The notes under the pieces are model-generated. The model was given only the letters and a program-made list of their open reading frames with translations, ran no database searches and was not told the origin of the DNA. Shown here piece by piece: positions 55,159 through 64,000 of a stretch of 64,000 bases of DNA (positions within the stretch are counted from its first letter, which is position 1; every line of letters starts with the position of its first letter). The stretch comes from Flavobacteriaceae bacterium UBA5950 (GTDB taxonomy: Bacteria; Bacteroidota; Bacteroidia; Flavobacteriales; Flavobacteriaceae), in assembly GCA_002430545.1 (NCBI GenBank), contig DJCM01000001.1, positions 1-64,000 on the forward strand, read 5' to 3'. The position numbers and the translations under genes are program-made.

Positions 55159-56930
55159 ACGTTCAATTTATTTTCTAAATCTTTAGTGGTCATCGAGACA
55201 AATATAAGTTTTCCATTTGGGCATCTGGAGGGCTCATCACACAAAAATAAATCTTTTATCAATCGAAATTGAGCGTGCTGATGCAAGTCTGCACCTGAGC
55301 GAATTGAACCATGCTTTGCCATTGTTTTTGCCAACAATCGACTGAGCTTTACACCCTTTATCGATGGGTCATTTTCGATCTCCTCAAGAAAATTAGATAA
55401 TAGATCAGGAACTGAATCGAGCGATAAGCTGTTGTGAATTGCTGTGATCTCCAAGGCGTTAGCATCTGCATTTCCAAACGAAAAACCCATAAGTTCCAAA
55501 GTTTTTTGATGAGGACTAAATTCAGCAAACTGCTGTTGGTTCATATCCACCTGGATAGGAAACGCTAAAACCTGCGAAGGAACACTTCTGTCTTCAAATT
55601 GGCGAAGAAAAGAATCGTATAAAACACGCTCGTGCGCACGCTGTTGATGCACAAGAATAAGACATTCTGATCTTTTTGCTACGATGTATTTTTTTTGAAG
55701 TTGAAAGCATGGCAAATCAACCTCTATTGCATTGTTGTCAAAAATCTTCTCATTGTCTAGATTGGGTAAATCAATGTTTTGCAAACCTTCATATAAAGGT
55801 TCCCACAACGTTTCTTTTTGTTTCTCATCAAAAGGGTTAAATTTTCGATCGACCTGAATGCTTGGTGATTGATTCGGAGGCTTATTGCCCAAAGGAACAT
55901 CAAAGGATTGATTGCGATCAAAATCGAGTACAGGACTGACATTAAATTGCCCCAAACTATGCTTCAGAGCAGATCGAATGATGGCATATAACGAATGGTC
56001 ATCTTCAAATTTAATTTCTGTTTTGGTAGGATGAATATTGACATCGATAGTGTCAGTTGGAACAGTCAAATACAGCATATAACCAGGTTGCATCCCAGGT
56101 GTCAAAAGACCCTCAAATGCTGCCATTACTGCATGATGAAGATAGGGGCTTTTGATAAAACGATCGTTGACAAAAAAGAATTGATTTTGCCTTGATTTTT
56201 TTGAGAATTCTGGTTTAAAAATAAATCCGTTTACGTTCAGGATATCAGTTGACTCTTGCACAGGCACCAATTTTTCGTTGGTGTTTTTACCAAATACCTG
56301 TACAATACGTTGGCGTAATTTTGTGGATTCGAGCTGAAAAAGAATGGTATCGTTGCTATAAAACTCAAACCGCACTTGGTGATGAACCAACGCCAAACGC
56401 TGAAACTCATCGATGATATGGCGCTGCTCCACGTTGTTTGACTTCAAAAAATTTCGTCTTGCAGGAATGTTGAAAAATAAATTTTTAACAGCCATCGAGC
56501 AGCCTGTTTCGGCAGCTACAGCTTGCTGGTCTTTGATCTCACTACCCTCGATAATAATTTCAGTTCCAACCTCATCATTTTTCGTTTTTGTGCGCATACG
56601 TACTTGCGAAATCGCAGCGATACTAGCCAAAGCCTCTCCCCGAAAACCTTTGGTCGAAATCAAAAATAAGTCTTCTGCTTTCTTGATTTTGGAGGTGGCA
56701 TGACGCTCGAAACAAAGTCGAGCATCTGTTGTTGTCATACCTTTTCCATTATCAATGACTTGAATCATTGTTTTGCCAGCATCCTTAATAATTAGTTTGA
56801 TAGAAGTAGCCCCTGCATCAATGGCATTTTCCAGAAGTTCTTTTACAACCGAAGCTGGTCGTTGCACGACTTCACCAGCAGCAATCTGATTGGCTACATG
56901 ATCTGGCAATAAAGAAATGATATCAGGCAT
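55155..56930 (-). CDS. mutL: DNA mismatch repair protein MutL
   Basis: Links mismatch recognition by MutS to strand removal. 591 residues. GHKL ATPase domain: IAAGEVVQRPASVVKELLENAIDAG with catalytic Glu34, NGKGM (61-65) and GFRGEALASIAA (95-106). The C-terminal dimerisation domain covers about 400-591. The metal-endonuclease motif DQHAxxERxxYE appears as HQQRAHERVLYD (428-439), and the late motifs read GSIRSGADL and CPNGKL. These differ from the active-site consensus, so nicking activity is doubtful. It is preceded 2 bases by a small membrane-protein gene. Confidence 0.95.
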   Translation of the reverse strand: MPDIISLLPDHVANQIAAGEVVQRPASVVKELLENAIDAGATSIKLIIKDAGKTMIQVIDNGKGMTTTDARLCFERHATSKIKKAEDLFLISTKGFRGEALASIAAISQVRMRTKTKNDEVGTEIIIEGSEIKDQQAVAAETGCSMAVKNLFFNIPARRNFLKSNNVEQRHIIDEFQRLALVHHQVRFEFYSNDTILFQLESTKLRQRIVQVFGKNTNEKLVPVQESTDILNVNGFIFKPEFSKKSRQNQFFFVNDRFIKSPYLHHAVMAAFEGLLTPGMQPGYMLYLTVPTDTIDVNIHPTKTEIKFEDDHSLYAIIRSALKHSLGQFNVSPVLDFDRNQSFDVPLGNKPPNQSPSIQVDRKFNPFDEKQKETLWEPLYEGLQNIDLPNLDNEKIFDNNAIEVDLPCFQLQKKYIVAKRSECLILVHQQRAHERVLYDSFLRQFEDRSVPSQVLAFPIQVDMNQQQFAEFSPHQKTLELMGFSFGNADANALEITAIHNSLSLDSVPDLLSNFLEEIENDPSIKGVKLSRLLAKTMAKHGSIRSGADLHQHAQFRLIKDLFLCDEPSRCPNGKLIFVSMTTKDLENKLNV

Positions 56931-56932
56931 TT

Positions 56933-57220
56933 CTAATTTTTAAAAATAGACAAATCAAAGTCGAGTATATAAAAAGCAATAAGGATAAGTGAGATCAGGA
57001 TAATAAAGAATAGGCGTGAAAACCCTCTGTTTGACCTGTTTCGACTTTGCTGTCTTGCTGCTTGCCAATGGGCGCCAAAATCATTTGAATTGGTGATGTC
57101 TCTATATTTTGAAAAGGTAGAATCAAAATCATAGGGGTTTTCATCCTTTTTACCTTTGTAGTACCTAGGCGTATAATTAAAGCGCCTATTGGTTCGTTGT
57201 TTAAAAAAATTTATGCGCAC
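56933..57220 (-). CDS. Small single-TM membrane protein
   Basis: 95 residues from a GTG start. Basic N-terminal half with NYTPRYYKGKK and one C-terminal TM helix (about 73-90, LFFIILISLILIAFYILDF). The pattern of an N-terminal KFNYTPRYY-like segment and a C-terminal hydrophobic anchor is shared with small flavobacterial proteins often misnamed riboflavin synthase subunit beta. It lies directly upstream of mutL (2-base gap). The role is unknown. A -7 box is present at 57252-57259. Confidence 0.78.
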   Translation of the reverse strand: MRINFFKQRTNRRFNYTPRYYKGKKDENPYDFDSTFSKYRDITNSNDFGAHWQAARQQSRNRSNRGFSRLFFIILISLILIAFYILDFDLSIFKN

Positions 57221-57251
57221 AGTGTGAACTTTGATGATGAATAAGCAAAAT

Positions 57252-57259
57252 CAAAAATA
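57252..57259 (-). promoter_or_regulatory. -7 promoter box of the mutL operon
   Basis: The minus strand reads TATTTTTG, exact TAnnTTTG, 31 bases before the GTG at 57220. It lies in the 90-base divergent gap with the DHH phosphoesterase gene. Confidence 0.4.
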
Positions 57260-57296
57260 CAAAATGTCGAGTGTTTACTGACAACTAATCATTATG

Positions 57297-57304
57297 TATC
57301 TTCG
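57297..57304 (+). promoter_or_regulatory. -7-like box directly before the DHH phosphoesterase gene
   Basis: TATCTTCG, one mismatch to TAnnTTTG, ending 6 bases before the ATG at 57311. TTTA at 57274-57277 could be the -33 element (19-base spacer). It predicts a near-leaderless message. Confidence 0.35.
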
Positions 57305-57310
57305 CAATCT

Positions 57311-58330
57311 ATGAAAATCAAAAATATTCAGGAACTACAAGCGCTTTTGGATACGCCAAAAAGCATCGTCATTATCCCCCACACCAACCCAGATGGTGAT
57401 GCCATAGGAAGTAGTCTTGGATGGATGCATTTTCTTCAGCAACACAGTCATCATGTTGAGGTGATTAGTCCTAATCAATACCCTAATTTTTTGAAATGGG
57501 TTTCTGGCTCTTCTGCTGTATCGATTTTTGAAGAAAATCCAACCCATGCTAAAGGCCTGATTGAACAAGCAGATCTCATTTTTACACTTGATTTCAATAC
57601 GCTTAAAAGAATTGGTGAGATGGGCGTTGAAGTATCGAAAAGTACTGCAAAAAAAATAATCATCGATCATCATCAAGAACCTGATGACTTTGCAGACCTC
57701 ACATTTTCCTACCCATCATTGGGCTCGACTTGCGAATTGGTTTATCATATCATTGCAGCCCTTGTTGGTGGAGACCAAATCGATGCCAACATAGCCACAG
57801 CGCTCTATTTGGGTATTTTGACTGATACAGGCTCTTTTCGCTTTCCTTCAGTTACACCAACGACGCATAGAGTCGTAGCGCATTTGATTGAAAAAGGAGC
57901 AAATCCAACTGAGATTAGTCGTCTTGTTAAAGACACTGCCCATTTGGGAAGGCTTCAACTTTTAGGGATTGCGCTGAACAATCTGCGTTTTGATGAACGC
58001 TTACGCACTGCTACCATCACCCTGAGTCATGCAGAACTCACAGCAAGTGACTTTCAAAAGGGCGACTCTGAAGGAATCGTCAATTATGGATTGAGCATCT
58101 CAAATTGTGTGCTAGCAGTATTGATGATTGAGCATCCGACAGATGGTTTTGTGAAAATGTCGTTCAGGTCTAAAGGAAACTTTTCTGTCAATGATTTTGC
58201 ACGTGAAAATTTTTCGGGTGGTGGGCACCATAATGCTGCTGGCGGAAAGTCGGATCTTTCGCTAGAAGACACACACAATCTTCTGATCAAAAAATTAGAA
58301 CAATGCGAGGAAGACTTATCAAAGGCATAG
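57311..58330 (+). CDS. DHH family phosphoesterase (NrnA-like oligoribonuclease/pAp phosphatase)
   Basis: Predicted to degrade short RNA oligomers and 3'-phosphoadenosine-5'-phosphate. 339 residues. N-terminal DHH domain: IIPHTNPDGDAIGSS (21-35), DFNT motif (ADLIFTLDFNT) and the name motif IIIDHHQEP (about 116-124), then LYLGILTDTGSFRF. The C-terminal DHHA1 domain has the RNA-binding GGGHHNAAGG (about 311-320). The next gene starts inside its 3' end (28-base overlap), so this heads an operon of four genes. Confidence 0.92.
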   Translation: MKIKNIQELQALLDTPKSIVIIPHTNPDGDAIGSSLGWMHFLQQHSHHVEVISPNQYPNFLKWVSGSSAVSIFEENPTHAKGLIEQADLIFTLDFNTLKRIGEMGVEVSKSTAKKIIIDHHQEPDDFADLTFSYPSLGSTCELVYHIIAALVGGDQIDANIATALYLGILTDTGSFRFPSVTPTTHRVVAHLIEKGANPTEISRLVKDTAHLGRLQLLGIALNNLRFDERLRTATITLSHAELTASDFQKGDSEGIVNYGLSISNCVLAVLMIEHPTDGFVKMSFRSKGNFSVNDFARENFSGGGHHNAAGGKSDLSLEDTHNLLIKKLEQCEEDLSKA

Positions 58331-58839
58331 TGTGCGTGCTTGTGATGTTTACGCTACTGAGTTGCACTGAACAACAAGCACGTAAACCCATACAGCAATC
58401 AAAAAGTCAACACATCGAAAATTCTGTTCAAGAGAATCAATTGAGGCTAGCGCGTGAGGTTGAAGTGATTGAACAGTGGTTAACATCTCAAGTGTCTGTG
58501 TTTTCACAAACGCCACATGGCATATTTTACAGCTACAGCAACCCAAAGAATCGTCCAATTCTTCCCCCAGAAAATCTTAAAAAAATTTATGTTCTTTTCG
58601 AACACCTCAATGGAAAACCAATATATGATTGGAAAATATTTCAGAATCCAGTCTCCAATCAAAATGTACCACAAGGCATTGTTTTGTCACTCCCACACAT
58701 ACCTATTGGGGTTGAAACTTCGGTTGTCTTGACCTCTTTTTTGGCCTATGGTTCTTCAGGTGATGGATCATCTATTGGTCCATATACACCCATAGTTGCA
58801 CGTATTTATATACCTTTAATTCAAAATAAATCATCATGA
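58303..58839 (+). CDS. gldI: GldI-like gliding motility lipoprotein (FKBP-type)
   Basis: Probable periplasmic peptidyl-prolyl isomerase-like lipoprotein related to GldI of gliding flavobacteria. 178 residues. Lipoprotein signal ends LLSC (Cys21), followed by the GldI-like [11 protein letters not shown] segment and a helical linker with [17 protein letters not shown]. The FKBP-like part (about 65-175) is weakly conserved ([47 protein letters not shown]). Many catalytic FKBP residues are not clear. The name rests on the N-terminal pattern and the neighbouring isomerase. It overlaps the genes on both sides. Confidence 0.7.
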   Translation: MRGRLIKGIVCVLVMFTLLSCTEQQARKPIQQSKSQHIENSVQENQLRLAREVEVIEQWLTSQVSVFSQTPHGIFYSYSNPKNRPILPPENLKKIYVLFEHLNGKPIYDWKIFQNPVSNQNVPQGIVLSLPHIPIGVETSVVLTSFLAYGSSGDGSSIGPYTPIVARIYIPLIQNKSS

Positions 58840-59861
58840 AAATCATACATCTATTTACAGCGATCATTGTTTTAACCATTTTGAGTTGCTCTCCCAAACT
58901 TGAGGATGGCATCTATGCCAAAGTCAATACCAATAAAGGAGAAATTCAATTGCAATTGACTTATGACCAAACACCAGTGACAGTGGCAAATTTTGTGTCA
59001 TTGGCAGAGGGAACAAACACACAGGTTGATTCTATCTACAGTGGCAAACCATACTATGATGGCTTGATTTTTCACAGGGTTATTAAAGATTTTATGATAC
59101 AGGGTGGAGATCCTACTGGCACTGGTCAGGGTGGGCCTGGATATAGATTTGATGATGAAATTGTACCTGAACTAAAGCATGATGGTCCTGGGGTTTTATC
59201 GATGGCAAATGCTGGTCCTGGCACAAATGGGAGTCAGTTTTTTATCACACACAAACAAACCCCTTGGCTCGATGGGAAACACACAGTGTTTGGTCGCGTA
59301 ATAGAGGGGCAACCGGTTGTGGATTCGATTGCGCAAAACGACACCATCTTTGGCGTTACCATCATTCGCAAAGGAAGGGATGCTAAAAAGTTTGATGCTT
59401 CTACCACTTTTGAAAACTATTTTTTAGAAAAAGATAAAGTAAAAAACGATAAGCGAGATGCCTTAGTAACGTTGGAGCAATCTGCAACATACACAGACAG
59501 TGGTCTGGGAGTTGTGATTACCACTAAAGGGGATGGAGAAGCAGTTTCGACAGATAAAACTGTAATGACTCATTATGCTGTTTATTTTGAGGACGGACGC
59601 TTGTTAGACACCAGTCTTGCGGATGTTGCAAGAGCATATAACATTTACAATCCTAACCGACCCTATCAGCCAATCCCTGCTCGCGTCGATGCTGATGCGC
59701 AAATGATTACTGGGTTTAAAGAAGGTTTACGTCTACTATCTGTGGGGGACAAAGCAACCCTTTATTTACCTTATGAACTAGCATATGGCGCAAATGGTGG
59801 TCGTGGTATCCCACCTCAAACAAATCTAATTTTTGAGGTTGAAGTGGTCGGATTGGAGTAA
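58836..59861 (+). CDS. Peptidyl-prolyl cis-trans isomerase, cyclophilin plus FKBP domains
   Basis: Exported folding factor with two unrelated isomerase domains in one chain. 341 residues. Lipoprotein signal ends ILSC (Cys18). A cyclophilin domain (about 27-185) carries [17 protein letters not shown], the catalytic Arg in [16 protein letters not shown] and [17 protein letters not shown]-terminal FKBP domain (about 225-341) contains [42 protein letters not shown] and ending [11 protein letters not shown]. It starts inside the gldI-like stop (ATGA). Confidence 0.94.
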   Translation: MKIIHLFTAIIVLTILSCSPKLEDGIYAKVNTNKGEIQLQLTYDQTPVTVANFVSLAEGTNTQVDSIYSGKPYYDGLIFHRVIKDFMIQGGDPTGTGQGGPGYRFDDEIVPELKHDGPGVLSMANAGPGTNGSQFFITHKQTPWLDGKHTVFGRVIEGQPVVDSIAQNDTIFGVTIIRKGRDAKKFDASTTFENYFLEKDKVKNDKRDALVTLEQSATYTDSGLGVVITTKGDGEAVSTDKTVMTHYAVYFEDGRLLDTSLADVARAYNIYNPNRPYQPIPARVDADAQMITGFKEGLRLLSVGDKATLYLPYELAYGANGGRGIPPQTNLIFEVEVVGLE

Positions 59862-59871
59862 AAGTCGAGGG

Positions 59872-60900
59872 TTGCGTTGGTATCGATTCTTTGCAATTTC
59901 AATCATTCCACAGTGGCTGTTTTTGCTGTGGATTAGACGCTCGCCTGATCTCATTGATCAATTTTATACACAAGGAATTTTTGCATGGCTGTCTCAATTG
60001 AGCATACGACTGACAGCTTGGATCCCTTTTTCAGTTGGTGATGTATTCTATACAATTGGTCTTTACTTTGTTCTAAAACATCTGTTTTATTTCAAACGCT
60101 TGTGTTTTCGTGAAACGCTTATTAAAACCCTGGGATGGTTTGGGATTCTCTTCTTTGTTTTTCATCTGCAGTGGGGTTTCAATTATCATCAGACACCTAT
60201 ATCAGTTCAAAACAATGTACCATCGAGCTATATGTCAGAGGAATTAGAGACGTTTACGCATCACCTCATTCAGCAAACAAATCAGTTGCATGAAAAGCTG
60301 GCACAAAATGATAGTGTTGTAGTTGAAATCAATTATACTAACAAGCAGATTTTTGATGTTGCCACGCAAGCGATTCAAAAGCAACATCGATATCCTACCC
60401 CCAATATCAAAAAATCATATTTTGGTTTGCTCTTGAGTTATATGGGTTATGGGGGTTATTTAAATCCCTTTACCCTTGAGGCACAAGTCAATACGCGTCA
60501 ACCCAAACTACGAGTACTCACAACAGCTGCCCACGAGATTGCGCATCAACTGGGTTATGCAGCAGAAGAAGAGGCAAACTTTATTGCAATCGACGCAGCA
60601 ATAAAATCCGACAATGCATATATGCAATATGCTGGCTATCAACTTGCTTTGGGATATGCGCTTTCAGAATGTAGAAAGAGAGAAGATATTGATCACCAAC
60701 AACTCTATCAAGACATCGATAAAGGTGTCATAAAACAGTATCAACAGTTGTCAGCGTTTTGGCAGAATTACACAAATCCTTTTGAACCCTTGTTCAAAAA
60801 AAGCTATGATACTTACCTAAAGGCAAACAGCCAATCAGCAGGTATCAACAGCTATAGCTTGGTTGTTGGTTTGCTGCTACATCATTTCCAAAACGACTAA
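59872..60900 (+). CDS. DUF3810 family membrane protein with zincin motif
   Basis: About 342 residues. Roughly three N-terminal TM segments (IIPQWLFLLWI, SVGDVFYTIGLYFVL, LGWFGILFFVFHLQW), then a soluble region with the zinc-protease motif HEIAHQ (in TTAAHEIAHQLGYAAEEEANFIAI) and the downstream Glu in EEANF. It is probably a membrane-bound peptidase of unknown substrate. There is no ATG: the frame opens at TTG 59833, inside the isomerase gene, and the TTG at 59872, 11 bases after that stop, gives a start more like family members. The start is therefore uncertain. Its stop shares 4 bases with the convergent propeller gene. Confidence 0.8.
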   Translation: MRWYRFFAISIIPQWLFLLWIRRSPDLIDQFYTQGIFAWLSQLSIRLTAWIPFSVGDVFYTIGLYFVLKHLFYFKRLCFRETLIKTLGWFGILFFVFHLQWGFNYHQTPISVQNNVPSSYMSEELETFTHHLIQQTNQLHEKLAQNDSVVVEINYTNKQIFDVATQAIQKQHRYPTPNIKKSYFGLLLSYMGYGGYLNPFTLEAQVNTRQPKLRVLTTAAHEIAHQLGYAAEEEANFIAIDAAIKSDNAYMQYAGYQLALGYALSECRKREDIDHQQLYQDIDKGVIKQYQQLSAFWQNYTNPFEPLFKKSYDTYLKANSQSAGINSYSLVVGLLLHHFQND

Positions 60901-63900
60901 TCCAGTACAACTGGCGCACCAGCAGCTTCCATTTCAGATGATACAGCGTCAACTGCAGAAACAAATGAGGTAATCATCGGATTGATTTCTGCAAACAAGT
61001 TCTCAGCAACTTCAAAGCTTTTCATGTGAAGTGGCGTTGGTCCATAGGAGTTGCCATACAGCCCACTTGCTGCAAAATACAATCGATAGGATAATGTGAG
61101 ATCATCCTTTTCGCCAACTTCAGCCTTAGACGAACTACCTTCCATCAACCTATTGATTTCATTCATCAACTCACGTAAACTGTGCAACTTTGATGACAAA
61201 TCCTCCTGATTGCTATCGACATAAGGAAGTGCCTTTAAAAGCGTTTTTAAATGTTTGGATGATTTTTCAAATGAATGATTTGCAATATCAATCGCTTTAT
61301 CAAGAGCAACCAATTTCTCAATAAACTCGTCTCGCTGGTCAGCAATAGGATTCGCTAAAACATTTTTTCGGATTCGCTCCACTTCAAAAGTTTGTGGCCC
61401 TGCAAGCGCTGTAATTTTTCCATCAATCTGTTGATGCAAACGCACTGTATAGTTACCAGGTTCAACATCGAGGCGTAAAGCGTTCAGCGTATTTTTCTTT
61501 GCATTGGCATCTGCAACGCTGATATAAGGCTGCTTCAAGTCCCAATTTACACGCTGAACTCCTTTATTGTGAGGAGCATAAATTCGATCAACGACTTCTC
61601 CTGCTTCATCTTCAATCACTAATATCAACTGTGGTTTTGATTCATTTTTTTCTGCATCAAGTGCCTCCCAACCTGGGAATGGAATATCTGCTTTCTTTTT
61701 ATCCTTTTCTGCATTTTGACGAGAAGACTTCAGCGTCATATGACCCTCTTTGAGATAAAAGGTAAACATGGCACCATATTTTGGGTTTTCTGCAGTATAA
61801 AATGACCCTCCTTGACTAGAGGTTCCACCTCGAATTTGGTGATACTGAAGTGCCTTTCGAGGTTTAAATAGCATCGCCGATTGTTGTAGGCTTTCAGCTT
61901 TGATGTCGCGCAATGGGCTATAATCATCCAACACATAAAAACTGCGCCCAAAGGTCGCTAAAACAAGATCGTTTTCCCTTTTTTGAATGGCAAGATCACG
62001 AACTGAAATGGTAGGTAAACCAGTTGAAAATTTATGCCACTCACTTCCTTGATTCAAACTCACATATACGCCATACTCAGTTGCAAGAAACAATAAGTTG
62101 GGATTGATGTGGTCTTGCACAATTCTCCAGACTAGCGTTCCGTCAGGGATGCCTTTTGTAATTGACACCCATTTTCCTCCACCATTCGTGGTCTTGTAGA
62201 GGTAAGGCGAATAATCTCCATATTTATGATTATCAAGGACTACATAAGCCACTTGATCATTGTAAAGATCTATCTTTATATCATTGACAAATGCTGTTGA
62301 TGGGGATCCAGGTAGCTTATCAACAGTCATTTTTGTCCAAGCACCCCCTCCATCATTGGTGAATTGGATAATTCCATCATCTGTACCAGCATATAAAAGT
62401 TCAGGGTTTGATGTTGATTCGCTTAGTGATGTAATCGTATTGTAGGTTGACATAGCATACACATCCCAAGGATTGTCAAAACTTTGCTGACGCCCCATGA
62501 TGGGTAAAGCCAATCGCTCTTCGTCTTTTGTCAGGTCTGCTGAAATTGGTGTCCAGCTATCCCCACGATCATCAGATCTCCACACACGTTGGGTTCCAAA
62601 ATACAATCGCTTGGGGTCATGATGACTGACAAGGATAGGCGCATCCCAATTATAGCGTTCGTATGGCTCTCCTATGCCACTTTGAGGCTTAATATATATG
62701 GACTCCATCGTGGTTTTATCGATTCGATAAAGGTTTCCTTGCTGCCACTGTGCATAAACGATATCAGGGTTACCAGGCTCAGTTGCAGGTTGATGTCCAT
62801 CCCCTCCGAGCAATACATACCAATCTGCATTTGATATGCCATTGGTTCGAAACGTACGTGAGGGACCTCCTTGAGTGTTGTTGTCTTGCGTACCTCCATA
62901 GATGTTATAAAAAGGTGCTGCATCATCAACTGCGAGCTTATAAAACTGTGTTAAGGGAAGGTTGTTGACGAACTTCCAAGATTTGGAATCGTCAAAGGAT
63001 TCATAAATACCCCCATCAGTACCAAAGAGGAGATAGTTTGGATCATTCTTTTTGAAAGTCAATGAATGATTGTCAGAATGTTTATTGGCCTCACTCATCG
63101 TATAGAATGTTTTTCCGCCATCTTCAGAAACAAGCGCACGAACATTCATCAAATAAATACGATCGAAATGATGAGGAGAAGCAACAAGCTCTTGATAATA
63201 GTGAGGACCTGTACCACCAGAGACTGTGTCTGACATTTTTGTCCAGCTCCCACCACTGTCTGATGATCGATAAACTGCTCCTTTACGACGATCGAGCTCG
63301 ATTGCTGCATAAAGTATTTTTGAATTCATAGGAGAAATGGCCAATCCAATTTTACCCATGTTGGAAGATGGAAGACCATTATCAATTTTAACCCATGTTT
63401 CGCCACCATCAACACTCTTGTACAGTGAGGTTCCTGGGCCTCCACCCATGTGAGCAGCTACGTTACGATGTCTTTGCCAACTTGCGAGATACAGAATATC
63501 GGGGTTGGTTGGATTAATGACAAGATCAGTAACACCTGTCCACTTGTTGATGCTGAGCTTATTGACCCAATTTTTACCTCCATCAGTGGATTTGTACAAG
63601 CCTCTTTCCCCTCCTGAGCTCCACAAAGGGCCTTGCGACGCCACCCAAATGGTGTTCGAGTCGTTTGGATGAACAATGATTTTTGAGATATGTTCTGATT
63701 TTTTCAAACCCATATCTTGCCATGAAGATCCGCCATCAGTACTGCGATAAATGCCATGCCCGATTCCAACATGACGACCACCAACATTTTCACCAGTACC
63801 CAACCACACAACTGAAGGGTTGTTTGGGTCAAGAGTGATACAACCAGTTGAGTAAAAGGACTCGTCATCAGTAAGTGGGGTCCAAGTTGTTCCAGCATTT

Positions 63901-64000
63901 GTGGTTTTCCAGGAACCCCCAGAACCAACTGCCACGTACCAAACATTTTCATTTGTCGGATCAATTGCGATATCTGCAATACGACCAGACATAAATGCAG
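60897..64000 (-). CDS. BNR/Vps10-like beta-propeller protein (5' end outside the window)
   Basis: Large protein with many sortilin/Vps10-type repeats, over 1030 residues visible. The frame continues beyond the right edge: the ATG at 63992 lies inside the conserved AFMSGRIADIAIDP segment, and upstream bases continue the frame. Repeated STDGGxSW/SxDGGxTW Asp-box motifs (YRSTDGGSSW, YKSTDGGKNW, YKSVDGGETW) mark about two seven- or ten-bladed propellers up to about residue 690. The C-terminal part (about 700-1031) has a beta-sandwich and a helical segment (DEFIEKLVALDKAIDIAN). Relatives are exported and of unknown function; the term glycosyl hydrolase in databases refers to the Asp-box only. Confidence 0.85.
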   Translation of the reverse strand, partial: AFMSGRIADIAIDPTNENVWYVAVGSGGSWKTTNAGTTWTPLTDDESFYSTGCITLDPNNPSVVWLGTGENVGGRHVGIGHGIYRSTDGGSSWQDMGLKKSEHISKIIVHPNDSNTIWVASQGPLWSSGGERGLYKSTDGGKNWVNKLSINKWTGVTDLVINPTNPDILYLASWQRHRNVAAHMGGGPGTSLYKSVDGGETWVKIDNGLPSSNMGKIGLAISPMNSKILYAAIELDRRKGAVYRSSDSGGSWTKMSDTVSGGTGPHYYQELVASPHHFDRIYLMNVRALVSEDGGKTFYTMSEANKHSDNHSLTFKKNDPNYLLFGTDGGIYESFDDSKSWKFVNNLPLTQFYKLAVDDAAPFYNIYGGTQDNNTQGGPSRTFRTNGISNADWYVLLGGDGHQPATEPGNPDIVYAQWQQGNLYRIDKTTMESIYIKPQSGIGEPYERYNWDAPILVSHHDPKRLYFGTQRVWRSDDRGDSWTPISADLTKDEERLALPIMGRQQSFDNPWDVYAMSTYNTITSLSESTSNPELLYAGTDDGIIQFTNDGGGAWTKMTVDKLPGSPSTAFVNDIKIDLYNDQVAYVVLDNHKYGDYSPYLYKTTNGGGKWVSITKGIPDGTLVWRIVQDHINPNLLFLATEYGVYVSLNQGSEWHKFSTGLPTISVRDLAIQKRENDLVLATFGRSFYVLDDYSPLRDIKAESLQQSAMLFKPRKALQYHQIRGGTSSQGGSFYTAENPKYGAMFTFYLKEGHMTLKSSRQNAEKDKKKADIPFPGWEALDAEKNESKPQLILVIEDEAGEVVDRIYAPHNKGVQRVNWDLKQPYISVADANAKKNTLNALRLDVEPGNYTVRLHQQIDGKITALAGPQTFEVERIRKNVLANPIADQRDEFIEKLVALDKAIDIANHSFEKSSKHLKTLLKALPYVDSNQEDLSSKLHSLRELMNEINRLMEGSSSKAEVGEKDDLTLSYRLYFAASGLYGNSYGPTPLHMKSFEVAENLFAEINPMITSFVSAVDAVSSEMEAAGAPVVLD

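Noticed and set aside
1..64000. Mobile element, prophage, CRISPR array, toxin-antitoxin or defence system
   Set aside because: No transposase, integrase, phage structural gene, regularly spaced repeat or known defence gene was found; the sulfatase and sugar genes have composition like their neighbours.

Overview
The window is chromosomal DNA from a low-GC Bacteroidota, most likely a marine flavobacterium. The evidence is a SusC/SusD pair, a hybrid two-component sensor beside glycoside hydrolases, two exported enzymes with type IX secretion (T9SS) C-terminal domains, many lipoprotein signals, a GldI-like lipoprotein, and promoters that fit the Bacteroidota -7 element TAnnTTTG. I saw no rRNA, tRNA, CRISPR array, insertion sequence or prophage gene.

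Region 1 (about 1-29,900) is a xylan-type polysaccharide utilisation locus. It holds a surface lipoprotein, SusD and SusC (minus strand); a secreted beta-helix protein carrying a carbohydrate-binding module (plus); a catabolic operon of GH43 enzyme, xylulokinase, xylose isomerase and Na+/sugar symporter, with an S1 sulfatase upstream (minus); a hybrid two-component regulator followed by a frameshifted exported protein (plus); a GH43-CE1 esterase-GH10 operon (minus); and a GH30 enzyme with an aldose 1-epimerase (plus). A frameshifted ThuA-like gene closes the region. Together the genes describe binding and cutting of a xylan at the surface, uptake through SusCD, trimming of side groups in the periplasm, symport of xylose and its conversion to xylulose-5-phosphate. 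The sulfatase suggests that the natural substrate carries sulfate.

Region 2 (about 30,000-64,000) is dense core genome: a 7TM-HD phosphohydrolase, an NlpC/P60 hydrolase, a TPR protein, gyrA, clpC, thrA-thrB-thrC, a Xaa-Pro aminopeptidase, gcvT and a reductase-like gene, a GIN-domain gene interrupted by four in-frame stops, yebC, kdsB, a RecD-like helicase, a TM-anchored protein-DUF3822-rsmD operon, two tandem rhomboid proteases behind mutL and a small membrane protein, a DHH phosphoesterase-GldI-like-peptidyl-prolyl isomerase-DUF3810 operon, and a large BNR/Vps10-type beta-propeller protein that runs off the right edge.

The genome is compact. ATGA start/stop overlaps are frequent, and three convergent gene pairs share exactly four bases at their stops. 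No gene-free stretch exceeds 300 bases. Several core genes have a perfect or near-perfect -7 box only 4-11 bases before the start codon, which predicts leaderless or nearly leaderless mRNAs. Three genes are broken (two by frameshifts, one by nonsense codons only), so either gene decay or sequence error should be considered.
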